NCBI GenBank assembly: GCA_945901825.1
Contig: CAMDMC010000071.1
Span: 1 to 8,420, forward strand
From: Bordetella parapertussis
GTDB taxonomy: Bacteria; Pseudomonadota; Gammaproteobacteria; Burkholderiales; Burkholderiaceae_A
DNA length: 8,420 bases
Reading direction: 5' to 3'
Positions 6,540-8,420 of the stretch are shown piece by piece. The translations under genes and the position numbers were made by a program. Each line of letters starts with the position of its first letter. The stretch's first letter is position 1. The notes under the pieces were generated by a model. It made no database searches, was not told the DNA's origin, and worked only from the letters and a program-made list of their open reading frames with translations.

Positions 6540-7253
6540 ATGAATTCGCAAACGCCACTGCTAAACCCCGCACCCAAGCGTGAGACCCTTGGCTCAAACG
6601 TACTCGGTCAAATTAAAGAGCTCCTGCTTACTGGGCAATTAATGCCAGGCGAAGGTTTATCACTTCGGTCAACAGCAGAAGCAATTGGTGTGAGTGTCAT
6701 GCCAGTAAGGGAGGCGGTATACCAGCTAGTGGCAGACCAGGCACTAGAAGTTGCTCCCAATAAATCAGTTCGCGTACCTCAACTTACCGCGGACCAGTTT
6801 GAGGAAATCACACTGATACGACTAGAGATTGAGGGCTTTGCCGTTGAACAGGCTGCGCAAAAGGCAACCCCTAAGTTGGTCACCGGCCTTCGGTCATTGA
6901 ATAACAAGCTGTCAATCGCTATGAGTAGGCCAGGCATTAAGACGGATGCGGTAAGACTAAACAAAGAGCTTCATTTTTCCATCTATGAAGCTGCAGCAAT
7001 GCCAATGCTCACAAAAATAATCGAGACAATGTGGTTGCGTGTGGGGCCAATCTTGAATTACGACCTTAGGATAGGTTCTGAGCGCACCCTTTCCAAGATC
7101 GCTGTAAAACATCACAAAAACCTTATCGAGGCCCTAGCACTGCGCGATCCATCCTTGGCGCGACAAGCGTTGTGCGCCGATATTGAAAGCGCTTTCAAGT
7201 CAATTTACAAAAAGCAATATCTAAATGGAAAGGAAACGAACCCCTCACTTTAG
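6540..7253 (+). CDS. GntR-family transcriptional regulator, FadR subfamily (FCD ligand-binding domain)
   Basis: A 237-residue regulator from the ATG at 6540. The N-terminal winged helix-turn-helix spans about 18-78, with ELLLTGQLMPGE, the recognition region STAEAIGVSVMPVREAV (44-60) and a wing ending ANKSVRVP-like. The all-helical FCD effector domain spans about 86-228. At the usual metal/ligand positions it has Asn141 and His145 (LNKELHFSIYEAA), His191/His192 (KHHKNLIEAL) and Asp214 (LCADIESAF), where many relatives have Asp, His, His, His. It probably senses the imported substrate or a catabolic intermediate and represses the divergent transporter operon. A GTG at 6519 would add seven residues, but neither start has a ribosome site. 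The ATG is preferred because the GTG begins only 10 bp after the operator palindrome. The gene is convergent with the downstream SDR, 25 bp apart. Confidence 0.9.
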   Translation: MNSQTPLLNPAPKRETLGSNVLGQIKELLLTGQLMPGEGLSLRSTAEAIGVSVMPVREAVYQLVADQALEVAPNKSVRVPQLTADQFEEITLIRLEIEGFAVEQAAQKATPKLVTGLRSLNNKLSIAMSRPGIKTDAVRLNKELHFSIYEAAAMPMLTKIIETMWLRVGPILNYDLRIGSERTLSKIAVKHHKNLIEALALRDPSLARQALCADIESAFKSIYKKQYLNGKETNPSL

Positions 7254-7278
7254 AGATTGGAAATAAAAATAGCATCCG

Positions 7279-8034
7279 TTACATCGATGCCGACAATCCT
7301 CCGTCAACCGCGAGAACTTGACCAGTAACAAAGCCTGCCTCGAGGGATGCCAAAAAAGCGGCAGCCGCTGCAATGTCTTTGGGCTGTCCCCACCTCCCGG
7401 CTGGCGTCCTTTCCAGTAACCATCTATCAAATGACGGGTCTTGCCACAAGGCCTTGGTTAGCTCCGTTTGGATATAGCCAGGCGCAATCGCATTGATTGT
7501 TACCCCAAATTGAGCAAGCTCAGAACTCCATTGCCTAACCAGTGCGTGCAAAGCACCCTTCGCAGCAGTGTAGGCTGTCACTTTCTGGCGGCCTAATATG
7601 GCTGTAATTGACCCAGTAAAGATTATGCGCCCATGACGACGATGAACCATTCCGGTGGCCACATGCCTAGCCAAGGCCCATTGAGCTGTAAGATTGAAAT
7701 CAATGACTCTCTGAAAATCCGACAGAGAAAAATCTAACAGGTCGTCTCGGTGCTGGATCCCGGCGTTACAAAAAATAATATCAATTGAACCAATTTCAGC
7801 CGTAATTTCGTCGACTGCAGATATAGCCTGTTCAGGAACACCCGCGTCAAATACCTTGGAGTGAAAATTAAAGCCTGCTGCCCGACCTTGTTGGATAAGA
7901 AGGTCGAGTGCATCTCCATCTTGACTATTAAGGACAACCGTCGCTCCTAACCCTGCAAGAGTCTGAGCAACTGACAGGCCAATACCCCGACTCGCCCCAG
8001 TTACCAGAGCAGTTTGACCATTTAAGTTGAACAT
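7279..8034 (-). CDS. SDR-family oxidoreductase resembling gluconate 5-dehydrogenase (IdnO/Gno-like)
   Basis: A 251-residue classical SDR from the ATG at 8034, giving the usual family start MFNLNGQ. A GTG at 8067 would add 11 residues and is less likely. Cofactor motif TGASRGIG at 12-19; Asn-Ser-Gln after the second strand in place of an acidic residue hints at NADP or mixed use. CNAG replaces NNAG at 89-92. Catalytic Ser142, Tyr155 and Lys159 (YTAAK). The stretch APGYIQTEL, then WLLERTPAGRWGQP, then FVTGQVLAVDGG strongly resembles gluconate 5-dehydrogenase / 5-keto-gluconate reductase, suggesting a sugar acid or polyol-acid substrate; this is inference from similarity I recognise. It sits alone on the minus strand, converging with the regulator, so it probably has its own promoter in the gap upstream. 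Confidence 0.88.
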   Translation of the reverse strand: MFNLNGQTALVTGASRGIGLSVAQTLAGLGATVVLNSQDGDALDLLIQQGRAAGFNFHSKVFDAGVPEQAISAVDEITAEIGSIDIIFCNAGIQHRDDLLDFSLSDFQRVIDFNLTAQWALARHVATGMVHRRHGRIIFTGSITAILGRQKVTAYTAAKGALHALVRQWSSELAQFGVTINAIAPGYIQTELTKALWQDPSFDRWLLERTPAGRWGQPKDIAAAAAFLASLEAGFVTGQVLAVDGGLSASM

Positions 8035-8274
8035 ACCAAAGCGTCCATAAAGTTTGCCCAAAGACACCGGAAGGCCTGAAACATAACAATCATTTCCCTA
8101 AGCATTTCCGCAGTCCAGTGCAATTCTGACAGAACGTCAGAATTATCCAGGGCCTTGGTGAATTTGGGATTGATAGCCTCAGTACCCGAGGCACCCGACT
8201 TCAATGGTCCCGCTTGAATCAAGCGCTTATCTACCGAGCTAGTTACTAGGCAACCGTCACAACCAAGCCGTTCG
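8035..8274. other. Gap upstream of the second SDR; probably non-coding leader/promoter
   Basis: 240 bp between the SDR ATG and the stop of the gene at the right edge. One minus-strand frame is open across most of it (8022-8348), but it overlaps both neighbours, resembles nothing I know, and contains a perfect dyad at 8122-8144. I read it as non-coding. No confident -35/-10 pair was seen. Confidence 0.5.
8122..8144. repeat. Perfect 9-bp inverted repeat (AATTCTGAC / GTCAGAATT, 5-nt centre)
   Basis: AATTCTGAC, then AGAAC, then GTCAGAATT: an uninterrupted dyad centred at 8133, about 99 bp upstream of the second SDR start and 130 bp past the stop of the gene at the right edge. It has no T-run on either side, so it is more like an operator or a leader stem-loop than an intrinsic terminator. 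Its sequence is unlike the 6497-6508 palindrome, so a different regulator is implied if it is an operator. Confidence 0.55.
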
Positions 8275-8420
8275 TCAGTTTCGTTTCCGAAATACCACCA
8301 CGTGCTGCCACGGGAGCGAACTAACTGTGCGCTCCCATTCAAGAGCAAAGACTGCGGCCTCGCGGCGAATCTGTGCCTCGCTCATTTTGTGCAATGGCTT
8401 AATGGGGACTCGTATATCTT
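8275..8420 (-). CDS. C-terminal fragment of an unfinished gene, possibly a class I SAM-dependent methyltransferase
   Basis: A frame open from the right edge to a TGA at 8275-8277 gives the last 47 residues of a protein. The end, with PLHKMSEAQIRREA, then ALEWERTV, then LPWQHVVVFRKRN, has the look of a class I SAM methyltransferase C-terminus: a helix, then a final hydrophobic strand after an LPxQH motif, closing with FRK. No SAM-binding motif is visible because that part lies beyond the window, so the identification is tentative. An internal ATG at 8385 exists, but the frame continues upstream of it, so I do not take it as the start. It is on the same strand as the second SDR but separated by about 240 bp, so it may be a separate unit. 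Confidence 0.45.
   Translation of the reverse strand, partial: DIRVPIKPLHKMSEAQIRREAAVFALEWERTVSSLPWQHVVVFRKRN

Noticed and set aside
8122..8144. Intrinsic terminator of the right-edge gene
   Set aside because: The stem is perfect but AT-rich and is not followed by a T-run on the minus strand (the sequence continues GCACTGG).
8200..8290. A class II aldolase-like reading (RGGISETKLTNG then LVVT) in a third minus-strand frame
   Set aside because: It is only about 20 residues long, flanked by stops on both sides, and the overlapping frame ending FRKRN makes better sense as a protein end. Chance resemblance is likelier.
8022..8348. A 108-residue minus-strand open frame upstream of the second SDR
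   Set aside because: It overlaps the start of the SDR and the end of the right-edge gene, matches no family I recognise, and contains the perfect dyad at 8122-8144. Its Cys/Trp-rich reading looks like chance openness.

Overview
The window looks like a chromosomal accessory catabolic locus from a proteobacterium, roughly 47-49% G+C by eye. Burkholderiales or a related betaproteobacterial group is my best guess. This rests on the domain style of the genes (Tat-type solute-binding protein, fused HAAT permease/ATPases, GntR/FCD regulator) and not on any phylogenetic marker, so it is inference. There is no rRNA, tRNA, insertion sequence or CRISPR array.

Layout. From 6429 down to the left edge, the minus strand carries one apparent operon. 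In transcription order it holds a Tat-exported solute-binding protein (5161-6429), a LivH-type permease (4220-5101), a LivM permease fused to LivG-type and LivF-type ATPases (1701-4216), a short-chain dehydrogenase/reductase (909-1691), and a 3-hydroxyacyl-CoA dehydrogenase-fold enzyme of the lambda-crystallin / L-gulonate 3-dehydrogenase type (890-892 start, running off the left edge). A GntR/FCD regulator (6540-7253) is transcribed divergently from the binding-protein gene. A perfect 12-bp palindrome in the shared promoter region is the obvious operator candidate. The regulator converges on a second SDR (7279-8034, minus), which resembles gluconate 5-dehydrogenases. Upstream of that SDR is a gap with a 9-bp perfect dyad, and then the 3' end of another minus-strand gene at the right edge, tentatively a methyltransferase.

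The most notable anomaly is that the permease/ATPase fusion is split by a one-base frameshift near 2760-2776, inside the first ATPase domain just before its ABC signature. As written, the first ATPase has its Walker A in one reading frame and its signature and Walker B in the next, so the transporter would be broken. The cause could be a real mutation, a sequencing error or, less likely, recoding. A second notable element is a 10-bp-stem hairpin between the binding-protein gene and the permease gene. It also helps decide the permease start.

Working model (inference): an extracellular carboxylate, probably a hydroxy acid, sugar acid or similar polar acid, is captured by the binding protein and imported by the HAAT system. 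It is then oxidised in the cytoplasm by two or three NAD(P)-dependent dehydrogenases, under repression by the FCD regulator. All the families are known. The specific combination and its substrate are not something I can name.
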